64,000 nucleotides of DNA, taken from NCBI GenBank assembly GCA_021108275.1, contig JAIORD010000037.1, forward strand, positions 147,247 to 211,246, given 5' to 3'. Below the pieces are notes generated by a model that did no database searches, was not told the origin of the DNA, and saw only the letters and a list, made by a program, of their open reading frames with translations. Position numbers and translations under genes: made by a program. The DNA comes from Methanococcoides sp. (GTDB taxonomy: Archaea > Halobacteriota > Methanosarcinia > Methanosarcinales > Methanosarcinaceae). This document shows positions 10,401-18,477 of the stretch, piece by piece. Each line of letters begins with the position of its first letter. The first letter of the stretch is position 1.

Positions 10401-11033
10401 ATGAAGGTCGTCCTTAAACTTGGAGGAAGTCTGATAGACAGATCAGCAGAGCTCATAGATGCCATATCTGACCACTTTGCCGGAACCGAAGGGGATACGC
10501 AATTGATCATCGTACCCGGTGGAGGCATCTTTGCCGATAATATACGCAGGATATCCGAAGAGTATTCACTCACGGAAAAAGCATCTCACTGGATGGCCAT
10601 AGCAGCAATGGAACAATATGCACATCTCCTCGAAGATATGACAGGGATACCAACCATAGAGGATACCAGCAATGTCAACGAAAAGGTATCAATTCTGCTC
10701 CCATACAGACTTTTGAAGGATACGGATGAATTACCTCATTCATGGGATGTTACCTCTGACACCATTGCAGCATGGGTAGCGCAAAGGATGAATGCAAGAC
10801 TTGTCAAAGCCACCGATGTCGATGGTATTTTCAATGATGGGAAAATGATAGAGGAGATCACCCTAAGAGAACTTGAGAGGATGGGAGAAACATGTGCCGA
10901 CCGGATGTTGTCCACAATGCTGATAAAGCACGGCATGGACTGCGTGATCGTTAATGGAGATCATCCGGAGAGAGTGGTTGCAGCTATCGACGGTAAAAAA
11001 GTCATAGGAACTTACATCAAGGGGAATACTTAA
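10401..11033 (+). CDS. mfnE: MfnE, aminomethylfuran phosphate kinase
   Basis: Amino-acid-kinase-fold enzyme, 210 residues, assigned to MfnE, which phosphorylates aminomethylfuran phosphate to the diphosphate used by MfnF. The motifs KLGGSLID near the N-terminus and IVPGGGIFADNIRR near residue 38 bind nucleotide, and KATDVDGIF near residue 137 is the family's second glycine/aspartate motif. I chose the ATG at 10401 (Shine-Dalgarno-like AGAAGGGGAA just upstream) over the in-frame TTG at 10395. Last gene of the mfnDFE operon. Confidence 0.88.
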   Translation: MKVVLKLGGSLIDRSAELIDAISDHFAGTEGDTQLIIVPGGGIFADNIRRISEEYSLTEKASHWMAIAAMEQYAHLLEDMTGIPTIEDTSNVNEKVSILLPYRLLKDTDELPHSWDVTSDTIAAWVAQRMNARLVKATDVDGIFNDGKMIEEITLRELERMGETCADRMLSTMLIKHGMDCVIVNGDHPERVVAAIDGKKVIGTYIKGNT

Positions 11034-11042
11034 ATTATATAC
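11033..11042 (+). promoter_or_regulatory. TATA box for the zinc-ribbon/EF-1 beta operon
   Basis: AATTATATAC, a good archaeal TATA box, begins at the last base of the mfnE stop codon. About 95 bp separate it from the start of the small zinc-ribbon gene, implying a 5' leader of roughly 70 nt. Confidence 0.5.
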
Positions 11043-11137
11043 CGCGTATGTACAGAAACCGTTAATAGCTTACAGCGACACAAAACGTTTCGTTCTAGCA
11101 TCATACAATTTACTGAATTAAAAAGGAGATTTATAAT

Positions 11138-11302
11138 ATGGCAAAAGTTGAACAATGCACATCATGCGGAATTCACCTTGTTGAGAAAGGATTCACAAGA
11201 CTCCCTTGCCCAACATGCGAAACCGAACTTGGAAGATGTACCAAGTGCAGACAACAGAGCAACCCTTACACATGTCCAAAATGCGGATTTGTAGGGCCCT
11301 GA
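11138..11302 (+). CDS. Small zinc-ribbon protein (HVO_2753-like)
   Basis: 54-residue protein containing four CxxC knuckles: CTSC, CPTC, CTKC and CPKC. This pattern gives two zinc sites in a rubredoxin-like fold. It begins [11 protein letters not shown] and ends [17 protein letters not shown] lies 10 bp before the ATG. It sits 9 bp upstream of the EF-1 beta gene; the same tandem is widely conserved in euryarchaea, where this family is annotated as a zinc finger protein next to aEF1B. It probably serves translation or RNA binding, but this is inferred from its neighbour. Confidence 0.88.
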   Translation: MAKVEQCTSCGIHLVEKGFTRLPCPTCETELGRCTKCRQQSNPYTCPKCGFVGP

Positions 11303-11311
11303 GGAATCATA

Positions 11312-11581
11312 ATGGGTGAAGTAGCAGCAACAATGAAGATCATGCCAGAAGGTGTAGATACCGACCTGGATGATCTGAAGATCAGGCTTGAAGCAGCATT
11401 ACCAGAAGGCGCATCTGTCTTTGGCTCAGAGATAGAACCTATTGCATTTGGTTTGAAAGCACTTAAACTAGTAGTCCTCGTTGGCGATCTCGAAGGCGGC
11501 ACAGAGCCGGTAGAAGAGGCTTTTGCAGCAGTTTCTGGTGTAGAGAGCGTACAGGTCACCGAATTGGGAAGACCTGTTTAA
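11312..11581 (+). CDS. ef1b: Translation elongation factor aEF-1 beta
   Basis: 89-residue guanine nucleotide exchange factor for aEF-1 alpha. The whole protein is the EF1B-beta exchange domain: it starts GEVAATMKIMPEGVDTDLDD, has IEPIAFGLKALKLVVLVGD in the middle, and ends GVESVQVTELGRPV, all matching the archaeal family at its usual length. It forms an operon with the zinc-ribbon gene upstream. Confidence 0.96.
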   Translation: MGEVAATMKIMPEGVDTDLDDLKIRLEAALPEGASVFGSEIEPIAFGLKALKLVVLVGDLEGGTEPVEEAFAAVSGVESVQVTELGRPV

Positions 11582-11583
11582 TT

Positions 11584-11619
11584 ATATTTTTTTTATTTTT
11601 TTATTTCTCTTTTTATTGT
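11584..11619 (+). terminator. Poly-T terminator after EF-1 beta
   Basis: Immediately after the EF-1 beta stop codon there are runs of eight, seven and five Ts separated by single bases, with no hairpin. This is the usual form of an archaeal transcription terminator. Confidence 0.6.
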
Positions 11620-11628
11620 TTAGCCATA

Positions 11629-11700
11629 GGACTCTTAGATCAGAGGGAGATCATTAAGTTCGCAACGTAAAGGCCACGAGTTCAAATCCCGTCGAGTCCA
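11629..11700 (+). tRNA. tRNA-Ala(CGC)-like gene, structurally imperfect
   Basis: A 72-nt stretch folds as a full cloverleaf of class I length: acceptor GGACTCT / CGAGTCC, D stem GATC / GATC, anticodon loop TTCGCAA (anticodon CGC, Ala), 5-nt variable loop AGGCC, T loop TTCAAAT and discriminator A. Three stem positions do not pair: 7-66 (T-C), 30-40 (A-G) and 52-62 (A-C). The 3-70 pair is A-T instead of the G-T that marks tRNA-Ala. Overall layout and D arm resemble archaeal tRNA-Ala. It may be a decaying extra copy or a rapidly evolving but functional tRNA. No CCA is encoded. Confidence 0.65.
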
Positions 11701-11755
11701 TAGAGAGATCATTGAAATAAAACAATAGGATGAATAAAAAAGAGTAAAAAGGGGA

Positions 11756-12949
11756 TTATTTATCCCTCATATGGATGACTTTTGCATTAGAGACCGCCTC
11801 ATTCACAAGAGCCTCAATGTCCACCTTTTCTTCTTCTTTGACAATGGAGCCAAATGTTGCTTTCACCTCTGGATGAACAGGAACAGCACCACAGCCTGAA
11901 GTTGGCATTATCGAAATATCATAGGAACCAATACGTTTGGCAATATCGATTATTTCGGTCTTGTCAAGCCCTATGAGAGGATGATAAAGAGGGATTCCCA
12001 GACCATATACCTCAGCATGCATATTGGCAGCGGTCTGTGAAGCCACCTGACCGATGGATGAGCCTGTGATGATACCATCAGCATTCTCTTTTTTCATGAT
12101 CTCATATGCCATACGATACATTGTGCGTTTACAGAGAAGGCAGGTATTCTTCACAATACACTTATTCATGAACTCGTCAAGGTTCTTTCCATGAGGAACC
12201 TCATACATTTTCATGTGATCTGCAGGAGACCATTTTTGAAGCAGTTCAACAGCTTTGATCGCACGTTCAAGTGCTCTCTCATCAGAAAAAGGTATGTTGT
12301 TAGCATACATCGGTATAACCTTCACACCACGCTTCATCATGAGCCATGCTGCAACCGGAGAATCGATGCCTCCTGACATTAAAACGATCATAGTACCCTG
12401 ACTGCCAAGTGGAAGACCACCCACACCTTTGACGATATCTGTAAAAACATAGGCCTTGTTCTGCCTCATTTCAACAGAGATAGCACGATCAGGGTTTGAA
12501 AGGTCCACCTTAGGAGTTATTCCAATCGATTCAAGCCTGGTCCAGACCGCATCCCCACATAATCTGCCAATGTCCGTGGAAGAAGGACCCTCTTTTCCCA
12601 CACGACGTGCACGAATTCCGAAGGATTCGCCTTCATTTATAATATCGGCACCAATATCGGCACAAAGCTTTGCAGCTTCATCAACATCAGCATCTATAAT
12701 TTTAGCTGACGATGTGGAAACAACACCAAAGACATCCGCAGCTGCTATTGCAGCTTCCGGGTCATCGGAAGTGATGAAGATACGACCCCATTCACGATGA
12801 ACTCTGGAAAACGATACGTTTTTCTGCCTCAACATAGCTTCAAGGTTCTTTACAAGAATCCTTTCATAGAGATTCCTGACACCCGGACTCTTGAGCGCTA
12901 GTTCTCCATACCTTACAATAACCACATCGAACATGAACATAGTAATCAT
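11756..12949 (-). CDS. thiI: tRNA 4-thiouridine/thiamine sulfurtransferase ThiI
   Basis: 397-residue ThiI, which adenylates U8 of tRNA and inserts sulfur; in some organisms it also helps make the thiamine thiazole. An N-terminal ferredoxin-like domain and THUMP domain (to about residue 165) are followed by the PP-loop ATPase with VLMSGGIDSPVAAWLMMKRG near residue 188. There is no C-terminal rhodanese domain, as usual in archaea. Conserved cysteines in CIVKNTCLLCKRTMYR (about residue 270) and in PTSGCGAVP near the C-terminus are candidate sulfur or metal ligands. Start choice between MITMFMFDVV and internal Mets at positions 4 or 6 is uncertain. Confidence 0.93.
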   Translation of the reverse strand: MITMFMFDVVIVRYGELALKSPGVRNLYERILVKNLEAMLRQKNVSFSRVHREWGRIFITSDDPEAAIAAADVFGVVSTSSAKIIDADVDEAAKLCADIGADIINEGESFGIRARRVGKEGPSSTDIGRLCGDAVWTRLESIGITPKVDLSNPDRAISVEMRQNKAYVFTDIVKGVGGLPLGSQGTMIVLMSGGIDSPVAAWLMMKRGVKVIPMYANNIPFSDERALERAIKAVELLQKWSPADHMKMYEVPHGKNLDEFMNKCIVKNTCLLCKRTMYRMAYEIMKKENADGIITGSSIGQVASQTAANMHAEVYGLGIPLYHPLIGLDKTEIIDIAKRIGSYDISIMPTSGCGAVPVHPEVKATFGSIVKEEEKVDIEALVNEAVSNAKVIHMRDK

Positions 12950-13266
12950 ACATCGGTTTTAAGCTATTTGGTAGAGGCAAATGATAGCAATTTTCAGAAC
13001 AAAAAGCGCTTTGCCCGAAAGATCAATATGACCGAAAAATCGTGATTTTGACTGATAAAAGAGGTATTTTTCGGGCAAAGCGAACAAAAAGGAAAACTAT
13101 ATATATGGATGAATCCCCTATGTAGGGTTATCCACAAGGAAAAAGACTATATTGAAATGCAATATAGGAAAAAAGAGTGAGGTTGGGGAGTGGGATTTCC
13201 AATACACTTTTTTACGCCATATAAACGCAATATTACTTACATATCATTAATCGGTGGGGGTATATA
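12950..13266. other. Intergenic region between thiI and the small zinc proteins
   Basis: No coding sequence is seen here. It holds the MITE-like element (12998-13091, including its duplications), a TATA-like ACTATATATATGG near 13097, a short palindrome CCCTATGTAGGG near 13119, and the TATA (CATATAAACG, about 13217) and ribosome site (GGTGGGGG) of the next gene. Confidence 0.6.
12998..13091. mobile_element. MITE-like element with 14-bp inverted repeats and 9-bp target duplication
   Basis: A 76-bp element (13007-13082) is bounded by perfect 14-bp inverted repeats, CGCTTTGCCCGAAA on the left and its exact complement on the right. Directly outside both ends is the same 9-mer, AACAAAAAG (12998-13006 and 13083-13091), as expected for a target-site duplication. 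The 48-bp interior has no reading frame. Alternatively it is a stable RNA hairpin, but the flanking direct repeats argue for transposition. No second copy was noticed in this window. Confidence 0.7.
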
Positions 13267-13404
13267 ATGAAAACATTAGACGAATGTCCAAAGTGCAACT
13301 CAGAGCTTGAACTAGAAAATAACAGCTTGCAGGTATGCAAGGTATGCAAATACTGGACAAAAGCAGGAACTGTAAGACTTGATTCGATCACAATAATGGG
13401 ATAA
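13267..13404 (+). CDS. Small zinc-ribbon protein
   Basis: 45-residue protein with two CxxC knuckles: CPKC at residues 7-10 and CKVC at 24-27, forming one likely zinc site; it ends TVRLDSITIMG. A clear TATA box about 50 bp upstream and GGTGGGGG just before the ATG support expression. The next small gene starts 9 bp after its stop, so the pair is probably one operon. No specific function is recognisable; similar tiny proteins bind nucleic acid or act as protein adaptors. Confidence 0.65.
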   Translation: MKTLDECPKCNSELELENNSLQVCKVCKYWTKAGTVRLDSITIMG

Positions 13405-13413
13405 GGCGATCTT

Positions 13414-13581
13414 ATGACAGGTTCACTAAAATGCCATCGTTGCGAGGTCGATCTTAAGCGGATGAAGATGGGAGGCAATCTCATGCACTACTGCAGTAAA
13501 TGTGGCAGTACAACATCAGTAGAGACCATTTCTAAAAGTGCCACACGATCAGGTACATATCGTGATCAGATATCGATCTGA
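13414..13581 (+). CDS. Small zinc-finger protein
   Basis: 55-residue protein with CHRC at residues 7-10 and CSKC near 29-32, giving a single zinc ribbon, then a Ser/Thr/Arg-rich tail ending SGTYRDQISI. Its 3' end overlaps the 3' end of the convergent Toprim gene by 16 bp. It follows another zinc-ribbon gene by 9 bp. I do not recognise a family with a defined function. The reading frame is supported by the paired Cys motifs and the operon arrangement. Confidence 0.62.
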   Translation: MTGSLKCHRCEVDLKRMKMGGNLMHYCSKCGSTTSVETISKSATRSGTYRDQISI

Positions 13582-14042
13582 TCACCAGCGACTATTTTCC
13601 TTAATTTTATAACATAAGTGAAAAGGCTTTCAACATCCTTGATCTCTTTTTTAACCAAAGAACTTAGCTTATCACGTAGCTGTATATCAACATCAGCACC
13701 GAGATATACCAGGTCCTCAGAAAGTTTCGCAGCAAGGATGTTACCCCTCCGATCCCAATCAGTAAGAATGATGACTCGTTTTTTCTCACTTGCAACCCTT
13801 TCAGATATTACCGTTAGAGGGGACTGAGTAACGAGTTCAATAGAACCATTGATTCCAAGTTTTTTCAAAGAAACGATGTCACGTTTCCCTTCAGCCAGAA
13901 TAATATCACCATTGTTGGAACATTCTATCAGCTCAGCAAGTATGACCTCAATCGATTCGAGCCTCCATTGATAGTCAGAAAAGGGAGCTTTCAAATGATC
14001 CTTAATTGCAGAGGAACCAGTGCCAGGATGATATTTTGACAT
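13566..14042 (-). CDS. Toprim domain protein (UPF0292 family)
   Basis: 158-residue archaeal protein with a stand-alone Toprim fold. The acidic motifs are visible: ILAEGKRDIVSLKKLG (the conserved Glu) near residue 48 and IILTDWDRRGNILAAKL (the DxD) near residue 90. Such stand-alone Toprim proteins are related to the catalytic part of DnaG primases, topoisomerases and OLD/RNase M5 nucleases, so a role in nucleic-acid cleavage or ligation is likely, but no substrate is known to me. Its 3' end overlaps the convergent small zinc-finger gene. Confidence 0.85.
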   Translation of the reverse strand: MSKYHPGTGSSAIKDHLKAPFSDYQWRLESIEVILAELIECSNNGDIILAEGKRDIVSLKKLGINGSIELVTQSPLTVISERVASEKKRVIILTDWDRRGNILAAKLSEDLVYLGADVDIQLRDKLSSLVKKEIKDVESLFTYVIKLRKIVAGDQIDI

Positions 14043-14185
14043 TAATATAGAATATCACATACATGCCTAAATAATCACCCCAAACAGACATTATTTTTTT
14101 CAGATAAAACGATAGCATTATATAGAGAGATTTACGAAACTTGTAAAGGATGGTATAATTGATCAGGCCATCAGGAGTGGTAGAA

Positions 14186-14392
14186 ATGAGTTGTATATTT
14201 TGTGGGAAAACATGCCTCGAAGCAGGTGTTGAAGGGGACTATGGCAAAGACATGCCAGAAGGCAGAATAATAGGTCGCAGTCATGTTTGCATGGATTGTA
14301 TCATAGAACTAAAAGAGGTTCTGGGATTAGAGGATATTGAAAAAAAGGTTGCTGAAACTGAATATGAGATGTTCGAAGAGAGCGAAGACTAA
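14186..14392 (+). CDS. Small CxxC-containing protein
   Basis: 68-residue acidic protein beginning MSCIFCGKTC. It has Cys pairs at residues 3-6 (CIFC), one at 10, and CMDC near 45, so it likely binds zinc or iron; the C-terminal half is an acidic helix (VLGLEDIEKKVAETEYEMFE). The ATG at 14186, with GGAGTGG 6 bp before it, is preferred over the upstream in-frame TTG at 14159. Function unknown. Confidence 0.65.
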   Translation: MSCIFCGKTCLEAGVEGDYGKDMPEGRIIGRSHVCMDCIIELKEVLGLEDIEKKVAETEYEMFEESED

Positions 14393-14455
14393 ATTATGAC
14401 TATATCCTTTTGAAAAAAGAGATATTTCAGATAATAGTGACCACAGGTCAACCAA

Positions 14456-14746
14456 TCATCTTTTGATAAGAAAGTCTGTGAAAGTATCGGAGAGAGCTAC
14501 CCAGCTAACTTCAATACTTTCAACATTTGATAGCTCAGGGCCAACATGCAGATGGTCCAACAGTTCTGAAATGCAGGACCTTTTCCCCTGAGCAAACACT
14601 TTGACACGACCGTCCGGGAGATTTTGGGCATACCCCACCAGACCTAAACTGGCAGCGGTCTTCTGAGTGAATCCCCTGAAATATACTCCCTGTACCCTGC
14701 CAGAGACATATATCTCTGCACAGGACACATCCTCTGCCGTATTCAT
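14456..14746 (-). CDS. acyP: Acylphosphatase
   Basis: 96-residue acylphosphatase that hydrolyses acyl phosphates such as acetyl phosphate or carbamoyl phosphate. The signature VSGRVQGVYFRGF (residues 14-26) carries the catalytic Arg that binds phosphate, and GYAQNLPDGRVKVFAQG carries the catalytic Asn (near residue 42). Length is typical. It is located 22 bp downstream of thrS in the same direction. Confidence 0.94.
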   Translation of the reverse strand: MNTAEDVSCAEIYVSGRVQGVYFRGFTQKTAASLGLVGYAQNLPDGRVKVFAQGKRSCISELLDHLHVGPELSNVESIEVSWVALSDTFTDFLIKR

Positions 14747-14768
14747 AAATTCAACACCGTACAGACCA

Positions 14769-16676
14769 TTAAATGAACTTTGGCCTCATGGAAAGCAGTT
14801 TGGCAAGAGGTAGACTGCGATATGGCATATCACCGATCTCATTGAATACGCGTTCACTCAACTCTTCAGCAGTCATTTCTACTTTCATCGGCTTCTTTGG
14901 CTCAGATTCTGCACGAATTGTCACAGTAACCTTGCCGCTCTCGACCTCACTATCACCGATCACTGCCACATAAGGTATCCACTCACGGCCTGCATCACGT
15001 ATCTTCTTACCAACGGACTCTTCCCGGTCATCAATATCTGCACGACACAAGAGAGAATCAGCAACCTCTTGAGCGAAATCCATATGCCGTTCAGCAATTG
15101 GAATAACACGCACCTGAGTAGGTGAAAGCCAGACAGGAAGATTTGGAACCTTGCCCTCCTCTGCATCCATTGCCGCCTTTTCAAGAAGGGCATAGATACA
15201 CCTTTCGATGGCACCGCTTGGAGAACAATGCAATACAGTAGGACGTTTTATCTCGCCATTGGAATCAACATAATTGATATCATAGCGCTCTGCATTCTCC
15301 ACGTCTATCTGCACAGTGGAAAGTGCACTCGCTTTTGCTGTCGCATCAACGAAATTGAACTCGAACTTAAGTACGAAATAGAAGAACCGAGTATCCCACA
15401 TCTCCACAAGGACAGGCTTATCGACCTTCTTTGCAAGCTCGGTTATGAACTCCCTGTTATCATCATAGAACTCACGGGTAAAGCGAATAGCAACCTCAAA
15501 GTCACTCACATCGATACCGATCTTACGAAGGATATCAATACACATGCTGTACTGTTCACCGAATTGAGAGATAGCAGCTTCCATGTCAGGACAGAGAGTA
15601 TGCATATCAGGCATTGTGAACGCACGGAGTCTGCGAAGACCTACAAGCTCACCACGCTGTTCCTTCCTGAAGCTGTACCTTGTCATCTCGATCATCTTAA
15701 GAGGGAGATTCTTGTAAGAGATCGTCATGTCATGGTTCATGAGGAACTGCCCGAAACATGCAGCAAATCTCAGGAACATGCTACGTTTGTCAGACTCGAT
15801 GGAGTACTGACGTGCCGGGAACCTGTCAAGGTACTTTTTCAAGGTCGGGTGATTCATATCATACATCAATGGAGTCTCAACTTCCATTGCCCCGATCTTT
15901 GAAGACTCCTCAAGAACGAAGTTCTCGATAAGTGATTTCATCAATCTGCCTTTTGGGTAATAGCGCATGTTACCGGAATCAGACCCGGGCTCATAATCCG
16001 CGATCTCGAGGCGGCGCATGAGCTCAACGTGAGGAGGAGCTTTCTCGATGTTCCTGTTCTTGGAGATCTCATAGTTCACGAACTTCTGAAGATTATCATG
16101 TCCTGTAAGGTCAAAGGTTTCCGCATCATGGAGCTCACCGTCTGGTGTCAGAATACGCCAGTAGGACTTTGCAGAATCCTCTGCTTTAAGAGCTTCAGAA
16201 ACAACCTCTTTCTTTTCAGCATCTATAGAGACAACCTTTCCACAAGGTTCAGCACCTTCCGGCCTGATAGTACGTGAAAGTTCAGAAAGCGGATGTCCTT
16301 TACAACTGATACTGAATGCTTTATACCAGCCAAATGGAGCCCTCATGACATTGTACTTGCCCTCAAGTGCCTTTTCAATACTTTTTAGGACAGAAACAGC
16401 TACTTTCGGAGATGAAAGGTCGGAGCTTAAATGTGCATAAGGGTAAAGCATTATGTTCTCTGCCTTGACCTGGCCTGCAACATTCTCTATCTCAGAGACT
16501 GCACGATCTATTATCTCCTGAGGGTTTGCCTCATCGAAGCTCTCAACGGCCATGAATGCCGTAAGTGCGTCCTCAAGACGACCCTGTTTAAAGGACTCTT
16601 CAATCTCTTCCGCTACAGGAGTGCTCTTTTTTACTTCGTATTCGATATAATCGGAATGGATGAGTAATAATTGCAT
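14769..16676 (-). CDS. thrS: Threonyl-tRNA synthetase, archaeal type
   Basis: 635-residue class II synthetase charging tRNA-Thr. The N-terminal domain (about 1-145, starting [17 protein letters not shown]) is the archaea-specific D-aminoacyl-deacylase-like editing domain that removes mischarged serine. The catalytic core contains motif 2-like [20 protein letters not shown] near residue 330 and motif 3-like [16 protein letters not shown] near 480, followed by the anticodon-binding domain. GGTGA precedes the ATG. Confidence 0.95.
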   Translation of the reverse strand: MQLLLIHSDYIEYEVKKSTPVAEEIEESFKQGRLEDALTAFMAVESFDEANPQEIIDRAVSEIENVAGQVKAENIMLYPYAHLSSDLSSPKVAVSVLKSIEKALEGKYNVMRAPFGWYKAFSISCKGHPLSELSRTIRPEGAEPCGKVVSIDAEKKEVVSEALKAEDSAKSYWRILTPDGELHDAETFDLTGHDNLQKFVNYEISKNRNIEKAPPHVELMRRLEIADYEPGSDSGNMRYYPKGRLMKSLIENFVLEESSKIGAMEVETPLMYDMNHPTLKKYLDRFPARQYSIESDKRSMFLRFAACFGQFLMNHDMTISYKNLPLKMIEMTRYSFRKEQRGELVGLRRLRAFTMPDMHTLCPDMEAAISQFGEQYSMCIDILRKIGIDVSDFEVAIRFTREFYDDNREFITELAKKVDKPVLVEMWDTRFFYFVLKFEFNFVDATAKASALSTVQIDVENAERYDINYVDSNGEIKRPTVLHCSPSGAIERCIYALLEKAAMDAEEGKVPNLPVWLSPTQVRVIPIAERHMDFAQEVADSLLCRADIDDREESVGKKIRDAGREWIPYVAVIGDSEVESGKVTVTIRAESEPKKPMKVEMTAEELSERVFNEIGDMPYRSLPLAKLLSMRPKFI

Positions 16677-16976
16677 GATTTCACCGCTTGATGGTCCTGT
16701 GAACAGAACAACCTCTACAATATTGAAGATATATCAAGATCTGAACATCTCCAGTAAAGATTGTAAACACAGGATGATTACTTGATGTCTTGCGACATGT
16801 TATACATACATTCTTTAAATATCCTTTGTGATGAGAACTTAATAGAATTTAGAAGAAAAGGACTATTCGCCAATTAAAGACCATAACCCATATTTTTGCA
16901 TTGGACTTAAATGAAAATGACAATGGAAGAAGCTATATTTTAGCAAGTCCTGAACAACAAGAAAAAAAGGAAATGT
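16677..16976. other. Gene-free region upstream of thrS
   Basis: 300 bp of AT-rich sequence between the thrS start and the end of the small Cys-containing gene. No reading frame longer than a few codons, no tRNA and no strong repeat was seen. TTTAAATATCC near 16816 is a possible TATA element on either strand. Confidence 0.5.
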
Positions 16977-17297
16977 TCAAGCATCTTTAAACTCTATGCT
17001 CAAACCTCCAGCCTTTTTGACAAGGGACCTAGCAAGAAATCCAGCCTCTATCTTACAAACATTCAGAATAGCACATGGAACAAGGCAATTTGATGAACAG
17101 TTCTCTTTCTGAGCCCTAAAAAGAACATAATTATCCTTAATGTCGAAGGTCTCCATAATAGGAACTTCCATGTGAGCCATCCTTTGGATCTTCTCACAAG
17201 AAGAATCGATATCTATCACAATATTCCCACCATCCAGGATACCACGTATATTGTGTACGAAACCACATACTTCAGAATTTACTATAACCTCTGTCAT
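16977..17297 (-). CDS. Conserved small Cys-containing protein
   Basis: 106-residue protein that resembles a small archaeal family known mainly from methanogens (possibly DUF6951). Conserved-looking cysteines are at residue 11 (SEVCGFVHNI), residue 34, and in the cluster CSSNCLVPCAILNVC (residues 67-81), followed by KIEAGFLARSLVKKAGGLSI. The Cys spacing suggests binding of a metal or an iron-sulfur cluster. Function unknown. It is 30 bp downstream of the permease gene and probably cotranscribed with it. Confidence 0.7.
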   Translation of the reverse strand: MTEVIVNSEVCGFVHNIRGILDGGNIVIDIDSSCEKIQRMAHMEVPIMETFDIKDNYVLFRAQKENCSSNCLVPCAILNVCKIEAGFLARSLVKKAGGLSIEFKDA

Positions 17298-17327
17298 AAA
17301 AAACCAATTTTTATTGTAAAAATTTTA

Positions 17328-18389
17328 TTAGTCTGCTGAAGTCTCAGGCGGAACATACTCCAGATCTTCAACATAAACGCGGTAAGCCGATACCAAAGTA
17401 CCAAGAAGTATGGGTGCTGCAAAGAAACCCGCGATACCGCCAACAAATGCACCGCCGAGGAAGGCCAGCATTATCAAGAAAGGATGAATGCGTGATTTGA
17501 TGCTTGCAAGATAAGGACGCAGGAAAAATTCAGGCGGAGCATAGATAATTATTGAGGATACAACAAAGAAGATCAGCGCACTTTCAAATCCCAAACTGAA
17601 ATAACGTATAATTGTAAGCACTACCAAGACCATGTACCCTGCAAACATAGGAATGGCCGATGCTACGAATATGAGAGTCGCCAGTGCAAGTACATGCGAA
17701 AGACCGAAAGCATAGAACACTATGACCGAAAGAGTGCTCACCGAGAGTGCTGCATAAGCATTCCCTATGAAGACCCCACTAAGGATAATATCCATGTGAT
17801 GGACATACCTTTTAACTAGATGCTGATTAGCTTTTGGAATTATTCTAAGGACAGAACGATAAAGTCCATCCCCGTCCGCAAGAAGGAAATAACAAACTAG
17901 AACAGCAACTAACAGATTGATCATGAACATTGCTATACCGCGGGCATAGGATACGAAAACCAGATTCCCAAGAAGAGGGAGGATGGAGAGAGAAGAATTC
18001 CATATTGTTTGCTGAATGTTCTCGTAATAAGCATCCGGAATATTGAGATTGCGAACAAAATCGAGTAGAGACTCAATGACTACCCCCTGATTCTCAGTTA
18101 TCCAGATCAACTGATTAGCGATCTCAATGACGCCCATTCCAAGTATCAGCACAATAGGTATCACAATGAACATCGTAGCCACCAGAGCACCGAGATGGCG
18201 TTTCATTTTTATAAAATTGTAGATCGGGCGGGCAATATATGCGAATACGAGCCCTAGCATGATACCATCAGCAATGGGTAGGAGAATGATGATGAATAGT
18301 GAAAAAAGTAGAACTAAAGCTACACTAAGGACCATCTTCCATTTAGAACTAATTTGAGGGAACAAATCGCCCGATATATCTGTGACCAT
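17328..18389 (-). CDS. AI-2E/PerM family membrane transporter
   Basis: 353-residue polytopic membrane protein of the AI-2 exporter (PerM/TqsA) superfamily. About eight hydrophobic segments are visible; the C-terminal region contains LAFLGGAFVGGIAGFFAAPI near residue 310, the typical glycine-rich end of the family. In archaea some members act as Na+(Li+)/H+ antiporters rather than signal exporters, so the substrate is open. I take the ATG at 18389 rather than the GTG three codons upstream. Confidence 0.85.
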   Translation of the reverse strand: MVTDISGDLFPQISSKWKMVLSVALVLLFSLFIIILLPIADGIMLGLVFAYIARPIYNFIKMKRHLGALVATMFIVIPIVLILGMGVIEIANQLIWITENQGVVIESLLDFVRNLNIPDAYYENIQQTIWNSSLSILPLLGNLVFVSYARGIAMFMINLLVAVLVCYFLLADGDGLYRSVLRIIPKANQHLVKRYVHHMDIILSGVFIGNAYAALSVSTLSVIVFYAFGLSHVLALATLIFVASAIPMFAGYMVLVVLTIIRYFSLGFESALIFFVVSSIIIYAPPEFFLRPYLASIKSRIHPFLIMLAFLGGAFVGGIAGFFAAPILLGTLVSAYRVYVEDLEYVPPETSAD

Positions 18390-18477
18390 TGGATACACGC
18401 TAAATATGTGTGAATAATATTAATTATTATATAATATACAGCTGCACTGTATTAAAAGTTCACTCAAAAATATATTA

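Noticed and set aside
13007..13082. C/D box RNA or attenuator
   Set aside because: A CTGA box is present, but no matching C box; the flanking 9-bp duplication favours a transposed element.
15228..15902. 224-residue plus-strand reading frame opposite thrS
   Set aside because: Lies wholly antisense to the conserved thrS catalytic core, no family resemblance, no ribosome site.
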